Assembly (NCBI GenBank): GCA_040756655.1
Contig: JBFLYN010000001.1
Coordinates: 124,001-188,000, forward strand
Length of the DNA stretch: 64,000 bases
DNA from: JBFLYN01 sp040756655
GTDB lineage: Bacteria > Bacillota > Sulfobacillia > UBA8153
Direction: 5' to 3'
Part shown: positions 8,014 to 16,397 of the stretch, piece after piece
Position numbering within the stretch: position 1 is the first letter of the stretch
Layout: each line of letters opens with the position of its first letter
Program-made: the position numbers and the translations under genes
Notes under the pieces: model-generated
What the model was told of the DNA's origin: nothing
Seen by the model: the letters and a program-made list of their open reading frames with translations, nothing else
The model's database searches: none

Positions 8014-8850
8014 CTATTCCCTCCAACACAGGGCCTGGATAGACGTGGCGCAGCCCCCTTCGATGTCCACCACTGCTGCACAAAGCTGCCTTTTCCCCCG
8101 GGCCACCTGAAAGCGGGAAGGCAGCTGGGTGAGGAAGCGTTCGATGATGATTTCCTTGGATACGCCGATGACCGACTCGTAAGGACCGGTCATCCCCACA
8201 TCCGTTATGTATGCCGTGCCTCCGGGCAGGATGCAGGCATCGCTGGTCTGGACATGAGTATGGGTTCCCAGCACCGCGGCTACTTTCCCGGCCAGGTACC
8301 ACCCCATGGCCACTTTTTCCGAAGTGGCTTCAGCGTGAAAGTCCACTACCGCGCAATCATACTGGCCGGCCAGGCCTTGCAGGGCGTCATCCAGGGTCCG
8401 GAACGGGCAGTCCAAGGACTGGGGAAAGAACACCCGCCCGGAAGCGTTGAGAACTGCCACCCGACTGTCCTGGACCGTCACCACCACGGCGCCACGGCCC
8501 GGGACTTGCGGAGGGTAATTCATGGGCCTGAGCAACCTCTCTTCCAGGTCGATGAAGTCAAGAACCTCGCGTTTGTCCCAAATGTGGTTCCCCGAGGTCA
8601 ACACATCCACGCCCTGGGCCAGGAGTTCATCTACGATCTCGTGGGTAACCCCCATGCCGCCGGCGGCATTCTCCACGTTGACCACCACCAGATCCGGCCG
8701 GAATTCGGCCCGGAGTCTGGGAAAGCACTCAAACAGGTAAGACCGTCCCGGTCTTCCTACGATGTCACCAACGAACAAGAGCCTCATGCCTTGCGCAGCC
8801 GGAGCCTGGACTCCGCCGCTACCCCCTTTCCGGTGCCGGCCTGTCTCCAT
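8014..8850 (-). CDS. YmdB/TIGR00282-family metallophosphoesterase
   Basis: The protein has the calcineurin-like motifs of the YmdB family: LLFVGDIVGRPGR, VVNVENAAGGMG, LTSGNHIWDKRE, VDFHAEATSEK and GTHTHVQTSD. YmdB hydrolyses 2',3'-cyclic nucleotides and interacts with RNase Y in Bacillus. The ATG at 8850 is preceded closely by GGGGGA. The family start would be the ATG at 8787 (257 residues), which has only a weak site, so the first 21 residues are uncertain. A terminator of the upstream gene lies between it and the 172-residue gene, so part of its transcription may start inside or read through. Confidence 0.88.
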   Translation of the reverse strand: METGRHRKGGSGGVQAPAAQGMRLLFVGDIVGRPGRSYLFECFPRLRAEFRPDLVVVNVENAAGGMGVTHEIVDELLAQGVDVLTSGNHIWDKREVLDFIDLEERLLRPMNYPPQVPGRGAVVVTVQDSRVAVLNASGRVFFPQSLDCPFRTLDDALQGLAGQYDCAVVDFHAEATSEKVAMGWYLAGKVAAVLGTHTHVQTSDACILPGGTAYITDVGMTGPYESVIGVSKEIIIERFLTQLPSRFQVARGKRQLCAAVVDIEGGCATSIQALCWRE

Positions 8851-8865
8851 TATTCCCCCACTGGC

Positions 8866-8890
8866 TAAAAAGCGGGGCCATTGGCCCCGC
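8866..8890 (-). terminator. Rho-independent terminator
   Basis: On the minus strand an 8-bp GC stem (GCGGGGCC/GGCCCCGC, loop AAT) is followed by TTTTT. It ends the 172-residue gene and separates it from the ymdB-like gene. Confidence 0.9.
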
Positions 8891-8907
8891 TGCCCTCTAG
8901 ACTCTCA

Positions 8908-9426
8908 CTACTTGTTGAACACCACCACTTTGCCGTCTTCCCTGAAGGCCGTAAGGTTACGACCCTGCTGGCTGACCCGCACATCTTCCAGCATTTCCGC
9001 GATGAGTTCCTCTTGTACCGCCAGTTCCTCCTCCTGCATGGCCTCACCGCCATCAGCCGCCAGCACCCGCCCGGAATGCTCGCGGACGACGGCAACCACC
9101 AAGGAGATCTCGGCCTGGGTGAGGCTGGCCACGTCCCGGGTCACCTCCACCACCGTCAGTCCGGGATGGCGCACCCGGTGCACGGCAACGGTGCCTGCTC
9201 CCTTGCCTTCGAGTGCATTGAATGCCTCCAGGGAGTCCACAACCTTACTGGCTAGTTCCCTAAACGACTGCTTGGAAAGAGCCCTGGTAAGGAGAAAGGT
9301 GAACTTGATGGTCTGTTTTGTGGGGTCAAAGTCCACAGCGGCTACTTCAGGATAGCGTACCAGCACTGATACTAGCAGGCTTACGCTTTTGGAGGCCGAC
9401 TCGTACGGCGTGCGTTTCACTATCAC
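8908..9426 (-). CDS. Conserved hypothetical protein between rny and ymdB-like
   Basis: The 172-residue soluble protein has no domain that I recognise. The N-terminal half (PYESASKSVSLLVSVLVRYPE, KFTFLLTRAL) looks alpha/beta. The C-terminal part is acidic helix (EEELAVQEELIAEMLEDV) and ends in KVVVFNK. It has no cysteine motif, signal peptide or membrane segment. It lies between two GC-rich terminators, alone between RNase Y and the YmdB-like phosphoesterase. Both of those act in RNA turnover, so a related role can be guessed but not shown. Confidence 0.7.
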   Translation of the reverse strand: MIVKRTPYESASKSVSLLVSVLVRYPEVAAVDFDPTKQTIKFTFLLTRALSKQSFRELASKVVDSLEAFNALEGKGAGTVAVHRVRHPGLTVVEVTRDVASLTQAEISLVVAVVREHSGRVLAADGGEAMQEEELAVQEELIAEMLEDVRVSQQGRNLTAFREDGKVVVFNK

Positions 9427-9490
9427 TCCACCTTTCCTGGCGGCTGTCCAAGGGTTTCGTCGCGTCCCGGCCGAATCCCTGCCGGGAGAA

Positions 9491-9527
9491 AGAAAGGCAA
9501 ACCCCGCCTGCCTCCGGCTGGCGGGGT
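9491..9527 (-). terminator. Rho-independent terminator after rny
   Basis: On the minus strand ACCCCGCC and GGCGGGGT pair around a loop of about 11 bases, followed by TTGCCTTTCTTT. It starts about 10 bases after the rny stop. Confidence 0.85.
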
Positions 9528-9537
9528 CGAGTCCTCT

Positions 9538-11055
9538 CTACTTGGCGTACTCCACCGCCCGGGTCTCCCGGATCACCGTAACCTTGATCTGGCCGGGGTA
9601 GTCCAGTTCCTGCTCTATCTTTTTCACTATCTCCCGGGCCAGTCGCACCGACGACAGGTCATCAATGCGCTCGGGCTTAACCATGATTCTGATCTCGCGC
9701 CCGGCCTGGATGGCGAAGGCCTTGTCCACCCCGTCGAAGGAGTCGGCGATCTCTTCCAGCTTCTCCAGTCGCTTGATGTAGGCATCCAGGGTCTCCCGGC
9801 GAGCCCCCGGCCGGGCCGCCGAGATAGCATCGGCGGCGGTGACCAGGAAGGCCTCCACCGACTTGGGCTCAACGTCCCCGTGATGGGCCTCCATGGCCGC
9901 TATCACCTCTGGGGATTCCCGGTGCTTCTTTAGCAGGTTCACGCCGATGGCCACATGGGGACCCTCCACCTCGTGATCCACGGCCTTGCCGATGTCATGG
10001 AGTAGACCCGCGCGCTTGGCCACGTCCACGTTGGCCCCCAGCTCCGCGGCCATGGCCGCCGCCAGGTAGGCTACTTCGATAGAGTGCTTGAGCACGTTCT
10101 GGCCATAACTGGTGCGGAATCTAAGCCGCCCCAGGAGCTTTACGAGTTCAGCGTGAAGCCCGTGGACACTGGTGTCAAAGGTGGCCTGTTCACCTTCCTC
10201 ACGAATGCGCGCGTCCACTTCCTTCTGGGCTTTCTCCACCATTTCCTCAATACGCGCCGGGTGGATGCGCCCGTCGGCCACCAGTTTCTCCAGCGCCACC
10301 CTGGCCACTTCACGGCGGATGGGATCAAAACCGGACAGGATAACAGCTTCCGGAGTGTCGTCGATGATCAGGTCGATGCCCGTCAGGGTCTCCAAGGTGC
10401 GGATATTCCGGCCTTCGCGGCCGATGATCCGTCCTTTCATTTCGTCATTTGGAAGCTCCACCACACTCACCGTTGCCTCGGCCACGTGGTCGGCGGCGCA
10501 ACGCTGGATAGCCAGGGAAATCACGTCCCGGGCTCGCTTGTCGGCTTCCTCGCGCGCTTGGGTCTCGATGTCCTTGATGAGCTGGGCGGCTTCGTGCTTG
10601 ATCTCTTCCTCAACCTGACCTAACAGGGTGCGGCGCGCCTCTTCGGTGGTCATTCCTGACACCCGTTCCAGCTCGGCCACTTGCCGGGACCGGAGTTCAG
10701 CCAGACTAGCATGGGCCCGCTCTAGATCCTTCTCCCGGCGATTCAGAGCCTCGTCGCGCTTTTCCAGCCCTTCGATCTTCCGGTCCAGTGCTTCCTCCTT
10801 CTGCTGGAGGCGGCGTTCTTGCCGCTGCACCTCCTGGCGCCTTTCCCGGTGCTCTCTTTCCATCTCCCCACGCATGCGATGCACTTCGTCCTTGGCTTCC
10901 ACCAGCAATTCCCGCTTTTTGGCCTCAGCGTCTTTCCGGGCCTCTTCCACCAAGCGGCGCGCTGCCTCTTCCGCCGATGCTATGCGGGCCTCAGCGATGT
11001 ATTTCCGGGTGATATAGCCCAATGCCAGAAAAGCCAAAGCAGTTAACGTTACCAC
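9538..11055 (-). CDS. rny: Ribonuclease Y
   Basis: RNase Y starts decay of many mRNAs in Firmicutes. In order, the protein has an N-terminal membrane anchor (about residues 1-17), a long charged coiled coil (about 20-150), a KH domain with GRIIGREGRNIRTLE, and an HD domain (HSIEVAYLAAAMAAELG, GLLHDIGKAVDHE). The C-terminus is conserved to VIRETRAVEYAK. The coordinate uses the GTG at 11055, but the perfect AAAGGAGGTGA (11080-11090) is 27 bases away. An in-frame ATT at 11073 lies 9 bases from the AGGAGG core and would give 511 residues and a fuller anchor. A promoter and a terminator-like hairpin precede the gene. Confidence 0.95.
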   Translation of the reverse strand: MVTLTALAFLALGYITRKYIAEARIASAEEAARRLVEEARKDAEAKKRELLVEAKDEVHRMRGEMEREHRERRQEVQRQERRLQQKEEALDRKIEGLEKRDEALNRREKDLERAHASLAELRSRQVAELERVSGMTTEEARRTLLGQVEEEIKHEAAQLIKDIETQAREEADKRARDVISLAIQRCAADHVAEATVSVVELPNDEMKGRIIGREGRNIRTLETLTGIDLIIDDTPEAVILSGFDPIRREVARVALEKLVADGRIHPARIEEMVEKAQKEVDARIREEGEQATFDTSVHGLHAELVKLLGRLRFRTSYGQNVLKHSIEVAYLAAAMAAELGANVDVAKRAGLLHDIGKAVDHEVEGPHVAIGVNLLKKHRESPEVIAAMEAHHGDVEPKSVEAFLVTAADAISAARPGARRETLDAYIKRLEKLEEIADSFDGVDKAFAIQAGREIRIMVKPERIDDLSSVRLAREIVKKIEQELDYPGQIKVTVIRETRAVEYAK

Positions 11056-11095
11056 GGCAAAGGATCCTGGAATCTCAGGTCACCTCCTTTGGGTA

Positions 11096-11122
11096 CAAAA
11101 GAAAGCCGAGTGGGACTCGGCT
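11096..11122 (-). terminator. Terminator-like hairpin in the rny leader
   Basis: On the minus strand a 7-bp stem (AGCCGAG/CTCGGCT, 5-base loop) is followed by TTCTTTTG. It sits downstream of the rny promoter and just upstream of the ribosome binding site, so it is positioned as an attenuator. Confidence 0.8.
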
Positions 11123-11218
11123 AAGCATAGCTACCACGTCTTTCACCATCGAAGAGACGGCTTATGGAGTTCCGTCGACCATCTATCCTAAAGTGAAGTG
11201 GCATACCCGCAGTAATCC
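11096..11218 (-). ncRNA. Candidate structured leader RNA of rny
   Basis: Transcription from the promoter at 11225-11253 gives about 120 bases before the hairpin. On the minus strand, CCAC and TTCAC can pair with GTGAA and GTGG further on (about 11190-11130). Inside them GACGG pairs with CCGTC around a 10-base loop. The last element is the terminator hairpin. The layout resembles a riboswitch or attenuator, but I cannot match it to a known class. Confidence 0.45.
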
Positions 11219-11224
11219 CACACT

Positions 11225-11253
11225 ATTGTATAGGAATTGCGCATTCGTGTCAA
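11225..11253 (-). promoter_or_regulatory. Strong sigma-A promoter for rny
   Basis: On the minus strand a perfect -35 TTGACA (11253-11248) and a -10 TACAAT (11230-11225) are 17 bases apart. This is the best promoter match in the window. Confidence 0.9.
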
Positions 11254-11300
11254 GTTACGTCCACCAGAGTCATTTTCTCTAACGATTACGCTTCTCTGCG

Positions 11301-11774
11301 CTAACTTGCGTCTGTGGGCGGCATGAGCCGGTCCACTACCGAACGGATGGTATCACTGTCAAAGCCCCGTCTCTGCAGAAATCCCCACAGCCGTCGCCTG
11401 GCCGTCTCGGGAGGTTGGTCCTGCAACTTTGCCAGGTGCGACCTGGCGGCCTCCAGCGCCAGCCCGGGGACATCCGTGGAGGCAAAAACCTGCTCCAAGG
11501 CCCCGGACACCACCAAAGGTGCCAGTCCCCGCTTGTGCAGTTCCCGTTCCAGCCGGACCCGGCCCAGCGGGCGATCACGCAACCGGTATTCGCAATACTC
11601 ACGGGCCAGTTTCGCGTCGTCCACGTAACCTCTGCTCTCCAGGTCATCTAGAACCGCGGCGCCCACGGCGTCGCTGCATCCCCGCCTGGCCAGAGCTTGT
11701 TGCAGTTCGTATCGCGAGCGCATGCGGGCGCCCAGGAGCCTGAACACCAGGGCAGCTGCTTCAGCTTCTGTCAC
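11301..11774 (-). CDS. recX: RecA regulatory protein RecX
   Basis: The 157-residue helical protein carries RecX repeats (RSRYELQQALARRG, YVDDAKLAREYCEYRLRDRPLGRVRLERELHKRGL, read as two segments, and LQRRGFDSDTIRSVVD). RecX binds RecA filaments and modulates their activity. Its GTG start overlaps the recA stop by four bases (GTGA), so translation is coupled. This is the usual recA-recX order. Confidence 0.93.
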   Translation of the reverse strand: MTEAEAAALVFRLLGARMRSRYELQQALARRGCSDAVGAAVLDDLESRGYVDDAKLAREYCEYRLRDRPLGRVRLERELHKRGLAPLVVSGALEQVFASTDVPGLALEAARSHLAKLQDQPPETARRRLWGFLQRRGFDSDTIRSVVDRLMPPTDAS

Positions 11775-12790
11775 TCGTCCTGGGCTCCGCTGGCTTTGAC
11801 CATCCCCAGTTTCAGCGCCTCACGGACCTTGTGGTCTATGTCCGCTGTCACGGAGGGGTTTTGCCTGAGAAACTCGCGGGCGTTCTCCCGGCCCTGACCC
11901 ATGCGGGTATCCTGGTAGGAGTACCATGTCCCGCTCCTGGTAATAATGCCGAGTTCAGCTCCCATGTCCAGGATGGAGCCTTCGCGGGAAACTCCGTGGC
12001 CAAAGATGATGTCGAACTCGGCCTGTTTAAACGGAGAGGCAACCTTGTTCTTAACCACTTTTACCCGGGTGCGGGCACCGATAGTTTCGGGTCCTTGTTT
12101 GAGCGCATCAACCTTGCGGACTTCCATGCGAATGCTGGCGTAGAACTTCAGCGCTCGTCCGCCCGGGGTAATCTCCGGGTTGCCGAACATGATGCCGACT
12201 TTTTCACGGATCTGGTTGATGAATATGGTAGTCGTCTTGGATTTAGCCACAGCGCCGGTGAGTTTTCTCAGGGCCTGGGACATAAGCCGGGCCTGGAGCC
12301 CCACGTGGGCATCTCCCATTTCGCCTTCGATCTCAGCCCGCGGGACGAGAGCAGCCACTGAGTCTACCACGATCACATCCACCGCCCCGCTGCGCACCAG
12401 CGCCTCGGCGATCTCCAGGGCTTGCTCACCGGTGTCTGGCTGTGAAATAAGCAAGTTGTCCACATCCACGCCCAGCCGGCGGGCGTAGCTCGGGTCCAAG
12501 GCGTGTTCGGCATCGATGAACGCGGCAATGCCGCCGCCCTTTTGGGCCTCGGCCACAATGTGTAGAGCCACCGTGGTCTTTCCCGATGCCTCGGGACCAT
12601 AGATCTCCACCACCCGGCCGCGGGGCACGCCGCCCACCCCCAGAGCCACGTCCAGTGACAAAGCCCCGGTGGGGATTACCTCAATACTGAGTTTGGACCC
12701 GGCTTCACCCATTCGCATAATGGAACCTTTGCCAAACTGCTTCTCTATCTGCGCCATGGCCAGGTCAAGTGCTTTTTCCCGATCTGACAT
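11771..12790 (-). CDS. recA: Recombinase RecA
   Basis: The 339-residue protein is a full-length RecA, which forms filaments on single-stranded DNA, catalyses strand exchange and promotes LexA cleavage. It has Walker A GPEASGKTT (residues 65-73), VIVVDSVAALVPRAE as Walker B and L1 region, and TIFINQIREKVGIMFGNPE with the L2 region. The frame stays open for 181 codons upstream, but the ATG at 12790 (MSDREKAL) is the family start and has GGGGAGG 11 bases upstream. No LexA-type operator was recognised in the 53 bases before it. Confidence 0.97.
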   Translation of the reverse strand: MSDREKALDLAMAQIEKQFGKGSIMRMGEAGSKLSIEVIPTGALSLDVALGVGGVPRGRVVEIYGPEASGKTTVALHIVAEAQKGGGIAAFIDAEHALDPSYARRLGVDVDNLLISQPDTGEQALEIAEALVRSGAVDVIVVDSVAALVPRAEIEGEMGDAHVGLQARLMSQALRKLTGAVAKSKTTTIFINQIREKVGIMFGNPEITPGGRALKFYASIRMEVRKVDALKQGPETIGARTRVKVVKNKVASPFKQAEFDIIFGHGVSREGSILDMGAELGIITRSGTWYSYQDTRMGQGRENAREFLRQNPSVTADIDHKVREALKLGMVKASGAQDE

Positions 12791-12843
12791 GTGGACTGTC
12801 GCCTCCCCATCCGGTACCACTAGCGCCTGGAAAGACCTTCCTT

Positions 12844-13449
12844 TCAAAGTATACCACGATCTGCTCTCCCCGACAAGGCAGGCTGGTACGAGGCTAGCTC
12901 CAGGTAGGTGGGCCCACCGGGTCCCAACCGGCTTTCCATGAGCACAAAGCGATCCACCGAAACTACCGGTCCCACCCACTCCCGGTGCCGGCGCAGGCTT
13001 CTTTCCACGCCGGGCGAGGGGTCGGACCCACCCTTTCTTCCCAGGGTGATGTGGCCCACAAACCGCTTTTCGCGAGCAAACCCCAGTGCTTCCAAAGCCT
13101 CGTCTACGTGGTGATGGAGCTTTCTTAGCGGATCCTGGCCATGGGTACCGGCCCACAGCACCCGGGGCCGGTCCGGCGAAGGAAACGCCCCCACGCCCCG
13201 CAACTCCAGCATAAACCCGGATTCCCACCGCCAGGAGACAGCCTCCAGCGCGGTCTTGACGTCCTGCACCACCCCGGGCGGGATCTCGCCCAGGAACTTC
13301 AGGGTCACGTGGTAGTTTTCCGGTCGCACCCACCTGACACTGCCCGCAGTATCCACGGCCAGTTGTCGCGAGAGCCGTGCCAGTTCCTGGATGGCAGCAG
13401 CTCCTAGGGGGATGGCCACAAAGGCCCGCACCAAGTTGTCCCGGCTCAA
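12844..13449 (-). CDS. thpR: RNA 2',3'-cyclic phosphodiesterase
   Basis: The 201-residue protein carries the two HxTx motifs of the 2H phosphoesterase family, HVTLKFLG and HITLGR, separated by the usual distance. These enzymes hydrolyse 2',3'-cyclic phosphates on RNA or ligate 2'-5' ends in vitro. The TTG at 13449 follows AAGGGG at a good distance and overlaps nothing. It starts two bases after the cinA stop, so it is probably translated from the cinA transcript. The order cinA-thpR-recA is common in Firmicutes. Confidence 0.9.
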   Translation of the reverse strand: MSRDNLVRAFVAIPLGAAAIQELARLSRQLAVDTAGSVRWVRPENYHVTLKFLGEIPPGVVQDVKTALEAVSWRWESGFMLELRGVGAFPSPDRPRVLWAGTHGQDPLRKLHHHVDEALEALGFAREKRFVGHITLGRKGGSDPSPGVERSLRRHREWVGPVVSVDRFVLMESRLGPGGPTYLELASYQPALSGRADRGIL

Positions 13450-13451
13450 GC

Positions 13452-14693
13452 TCAGTTCCCCTTTTCCGAGCGCAGTAGCCGCCATAGCTCTACTAGTGCC
13501 TGTTGGGAGGCGCGCCACTTGACGTCGCTGCGGCCTCCGCCCAGCTGCAGCCTGTGCACCCGGGTGCTCCGGCCGGCGAGTGCCAGGTAGACCAGGCCTA
13601 CGGGCTTTTCGGTGCTACCCCCACCGGGTCCGGCAATGCCGGTCAGGCCAATGCCCAGGTGGCTTTGGGCCAGATCCCGCACTCCCTCGGCCATGGACGC
13701 CGCCACTGACGCACTGACCGCGCCGTGTTGGACCAGCATATCGGCGGGCACTCCCAGCACCGAGGTCTTCACCTCGTTGGCATAGGCCACGACTCCCAGG
13801 CGGACATAGGCCGAACTACCCGGGACGTTGGTCAGCCGGTGACCCAGGAGTCCCCCGGTACAAGACTCAGCCACTGCCAGGGTGAGGCCTTGCTCGCGCA
13901 TGAGGCGCCCGGTAACGGTTTCCAGGTCCTCATCATCGCAGCCGTAGATGTGATCCGGCAGGACCCGTCGCACCCGCCCTTCCATGGCATCCACCAGCTC
14001 CTGCGCCTCAACTATGTCTTTGCCCCGGGCCGTGATTCTCAGCTGGACTTCCCCGAGCCCGGCGTATGGTGCCAAGGTCGGGTTCTCGCTGGCCATGAGG
14101 GATTCCAGGGCTTCGCTGACCCTCGACTCCCCGATCCCGGCCAACCGCAGGCGCCGCGACATGAGGACGGCCCGCCCGGGCAGTCCGGCCAGGACCGGCG
14201 CCACCTGATTTTCAAACATGGGCACTAGCTCGTTGGGCGGCCCCGGCAATAAGAACACCTGGCAGGTACCTGCGTCCACGTGCATACCCGGTGCCGTGCC
14301 CACGGGGTTGGGCAAGACCCGGCCGCCCTGCACTACCAGGGCCTGCGCCCGGTCGTGGACTCCGGTCCTGCGGCCCCGGGCCAGGAAGTAGGCCTGGATC
14401 TGTGCCCATGCCGCCTCGCTGTGCTCCAACGGCCGCTCCAGGGCCGCAGCCAGGGCCTGCCTGGTAAGATCATCCGGCGTGGGTCCAAGGCCCCCACAGG
14501 CTATCACCACCGAAGACCTTGCTATCGCTTGCCGGAAGGCCCCGCGGCAACGGTCCAGGTTGTCGCCGACGGTAACCCGCCAGTGGAGGTTAATGCCTAA
14601 CCTGGCCAGCTCCTGGCTGAGGTACTGGGCGTTGGTGTCCAATATCTCTCCGAGCAAAAGCTCGGTACCTACGGATATGAGCTCAGCTATCAA
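13452..14693 (-). CDS. cinA: CinA-like protein (NMN amidohydrolase / competence-damage)
   Basis: The 413-residue protein has both CinA parts. The N-terminal MoaB/MogA-like domain has ISVGTELLLGEILDTNAQYL and CGGLGPTPDDLTR. The C-terminal CinA domain has VAESCTGGLLGHRLTNVPGSS and GLTGIAGPGGGSTEKPVGLVY, the deamidase-type active region. Family members hydrolyse NMN and related pyridine nucleotides. The start is TTG at 14693 behind GGCGGGTGAG. It lies next to thpR and recA as in other Firmicutes. Confidence 0.94.
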   Translation of the reverse strand: MIAELISVGTELLLGEILDTNAQYLSQELARLGINLHWRVTVGDNLDRCRGAFRQAIARSSVVIACGGLGPTPDDLTRQALAAALERPLEHSEAAWAQIQAYFLARGRRTGVHDRAQALVVQGGRVLPNPVGTAPGMHVDAGTCQVFLLPGPPNELVPMFENQVAPVLAGLPGRAVLMSRRLRLAGIGESRVSEALESLMASENPTLAPYAGLGEVQLRITARGKDIVEAQELVDAMEGRVRRVLPDHIYGCDDEDLETVTGRLMREQGLTLAVAESCTGGLLGHRLTNVPGSSAYVRLGVVAYANEVKTSVLGVPADMLVQHGAVSASVAASMAEGVRDLAQSHLGIGLTGIAGPGGGSTEKPVGLVYLALAGRSTRVHRLQLGGGRSDVKWRASQQALVELWRLLRSEKGN

Positions 14694-14780
14694 ACTCTCA
14701 CCCGCCTTGCCTCTTTACCTGCACTTGGTTGGGTTTCGTCCTCCGTTGGCCCTATTCCTCCACACGGCCAGGAAACGAGA

Positions 14781-14810
14781 GAGCGCCCCGCCGCTCTCCG
14801 GGGGGCGCTG
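14781..14810 (-). terminator. GC hairpin after the FtsH-like gene
   Basis: On the minus strand AGCGCCCC pairs with GGGGCGCT around a loop of about 14 bases. The tail CTCTCTCG is pyrimidine-rich but not a T run. It begins seven bases after the stop of the protease gene. Confidence 0.6.
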
Positions 14811-14816
14811 CCGGTG

Positions 14817-16397
14817 CTAGGCACTACGGCGACCTTTCGGCCGTACCCGCACCCTATGCTCTCGACGCCTGGGCAGGGGCTGGCTGCTGGGGCGAGCCGG
14901 GTCGGGCGCCAGAAAACCGCTGCCTTCCAGGATCCTGCGCACCACCTGCCCGGTGGCCCTCTCTTCCTGTACTAACACCCTGGCCACCTCGTCCACAGCA
15001 GCGCCGTACCGGCGCAGGGACCGGCGGACTCTCTGCTCCTGGCGAGTGAGTATGTCGTTGACGGCCCGGTTTACCGTGTCGGGGGACGCACTCTGGCGGT
15101 CGACAATACCGGCGCTCGAAAGTCCCAAGAAGACGATGCGCCGGGCTATGTCCACGGCAGTCTCGAAGTCATTGGCTGAGCCGCTGCTCCGGCAACCCGT
15201 GCTGCGCTCCTCGGCGATGGCCCCTGAGAGCAGTATGGCAATGTCATCTTCCAGCCAGGGCCGGCTGTACATGTACTGGTCATCCGCAGGCGAGTGGCGC
15301 ACATGCCCGAGGGTGCCGCCGCGAGGTGACACTTGGACCACCGCTACCGAGTGGGGACGGAGGATCTCGGCCATCACGGCGTGTCCGGCTTCATGGATAG
15401 CGATGCGCTCCATTTCGGCGGCCTTGGGCCGGCGTTCCAGCCGTTCTCCCAAGATCACCTTGTCGATGGCCTCCTCGAAGTGATGCTGGTGGATGGTATC
15501 CAGCTCCTGCCGCAGGGCCAGGATGGCAGCCTCGTTGGTCACGCCCTCCAGGTGGGCGCCGGAAAACCCGAAGGTCTCCCTGGCCACCCGGTCCAAGTCG
15601 ACAGCAGGGTCCAGGGGCTTGTTGCGCGTGTGCAGGCTGAGAATGTGCTTGCGTCCTTCCCGGTCGGGCAGTCCCACCCGCACGATGCGGTCAAACCGGC
15701 CCGGCCTCAACAGTGCGGAATCCAGAAGGTCCGCACGGTTGCTGGCGCCGATGAGAAGGATGCGCACATCGTCTTCCACCGATAGCCCGTCCATCTCCAC
15801 CAGGAGCTGGTTCAGGGTCTGGTCGTATTCCAGGTGACTGGTGTGCTGGCCGCGCTTCCCGCCCAGGACTTCGATTTCGTCCACGAATATGATAGCGCTC
15901 TTTTTTTGGTGGTGGCGGGCCGACTCCCTCGCCTTGCGGAACAGATCCCGCACCCGTTGGGCGCCCACCCCGGCGTATACCTCGATGAACTCGGAACCAG
16001 AGGTGCTCATGAAGATCGAGTCGGTATAAGTGGCAGCTGCCTTGGCCAGCATGGTCTTGCCCGTGCCGGGGGGGCCGGTCAGCAGTATTCCCTTAAGCGG
16101 CCGGATGCCCAGCTTCTGCGAAGCCTCGTAGTTTCTTAGAAAGTCCAGCGCCTCACACAGTTCTTTCTTGGCGGTATCCTGGCCGCCGATGTCGGCAAAC
16201 TCAACGTGTGATACAGTGTTGCCCACGATATTCACGTACTTGCGCTGGAAACCGCCGCGGAGACCCGCCGACTGGAACAGGAGGAACACCAGCCCGCCCA
16301 GGAGCATGAAAGGCCATACGTTGTGCCCGGCCCAGATGCTGAAAGCCAGCACTCCCAGGGCCAAGCCGGCAAGGACTTCTTTGAGATAGGCTCTCAT
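14817..16397 (-). CDS. FtsH-like AAA+ membrane metalloprotease, short N-terminus
   Basis: The 526-residue protein has an AAA+ domain with Walker A GPPGTGKT (108-115), Walker B IIFVDE (169-174) and the SRH segment LLRPGRFDR. Next comes an M41-type zinc site HEAGH (335-339), with a third ligand candidate Asp410 in GSANDFETA. So ATPase and protease look active. The N-terminus has two membrane segments (about 8-24 and 27-42) joined by a loop of only a few residues. Standard FtsH has an extracytoplasmic domain of roughly 70 residues there. The ATG at 16397 is six bases from GGGGGG and overlaps the stop of the upstream gene, whose product could supply the missing domain. Confidence 0.88.
   Translation of the reverse strand: MRAYLKEVLAGLALGVLAFSIWAGHNVWPFMLLGGLVFLLFQSAGLRGGFQRKYVNIVGNTVSHVEFADIGGQDTAKKELCEALDFLRNYEASQKLGIRPLKGILLTGPPGTGKTMLAKAAATYTDSIFMSTSGSEFIEVYAGVGAQRVRDLFRKARESARHHQKKSAIIFVDEIEVLGGKRGQHTSHLEYDQTLNQLLVEMDGLSVEDDVRILLIGASNRADLLDSALLRPGRFDRIVRVGLPDREGRKHILSLHTRNKPLDPAVDLDRVARETFGFSGAHLEGVTNEAAILALRQELDTIHQHHFEEAIDKVILGERLERRPKAAEMERIAIHEAGHAVMAEILRPHSVAVVQVSPRGGTLGHVRHSPADDQYMYSRPWLEDDIAILLSGAIAEERSTGCRSSGSANDFETAVDIARRIVFLGLSSAGIVDRQSASPDTVNRAVNDILTRQEQRVRRSLRRYGAAVDEVARVLVQEERATGQVVRRILEGSGFLAPDPARPSSQPLPRRREHRVRVRPKGRRSA

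Noticed and set aside
12791..13333. 181-codon open extension upstream of recA in the same frame
   Set aside because: It overlaps thpR in another frame, is rich in Gly/Arg/Pro, and the ATG at 12790 matches the universal RecA start.
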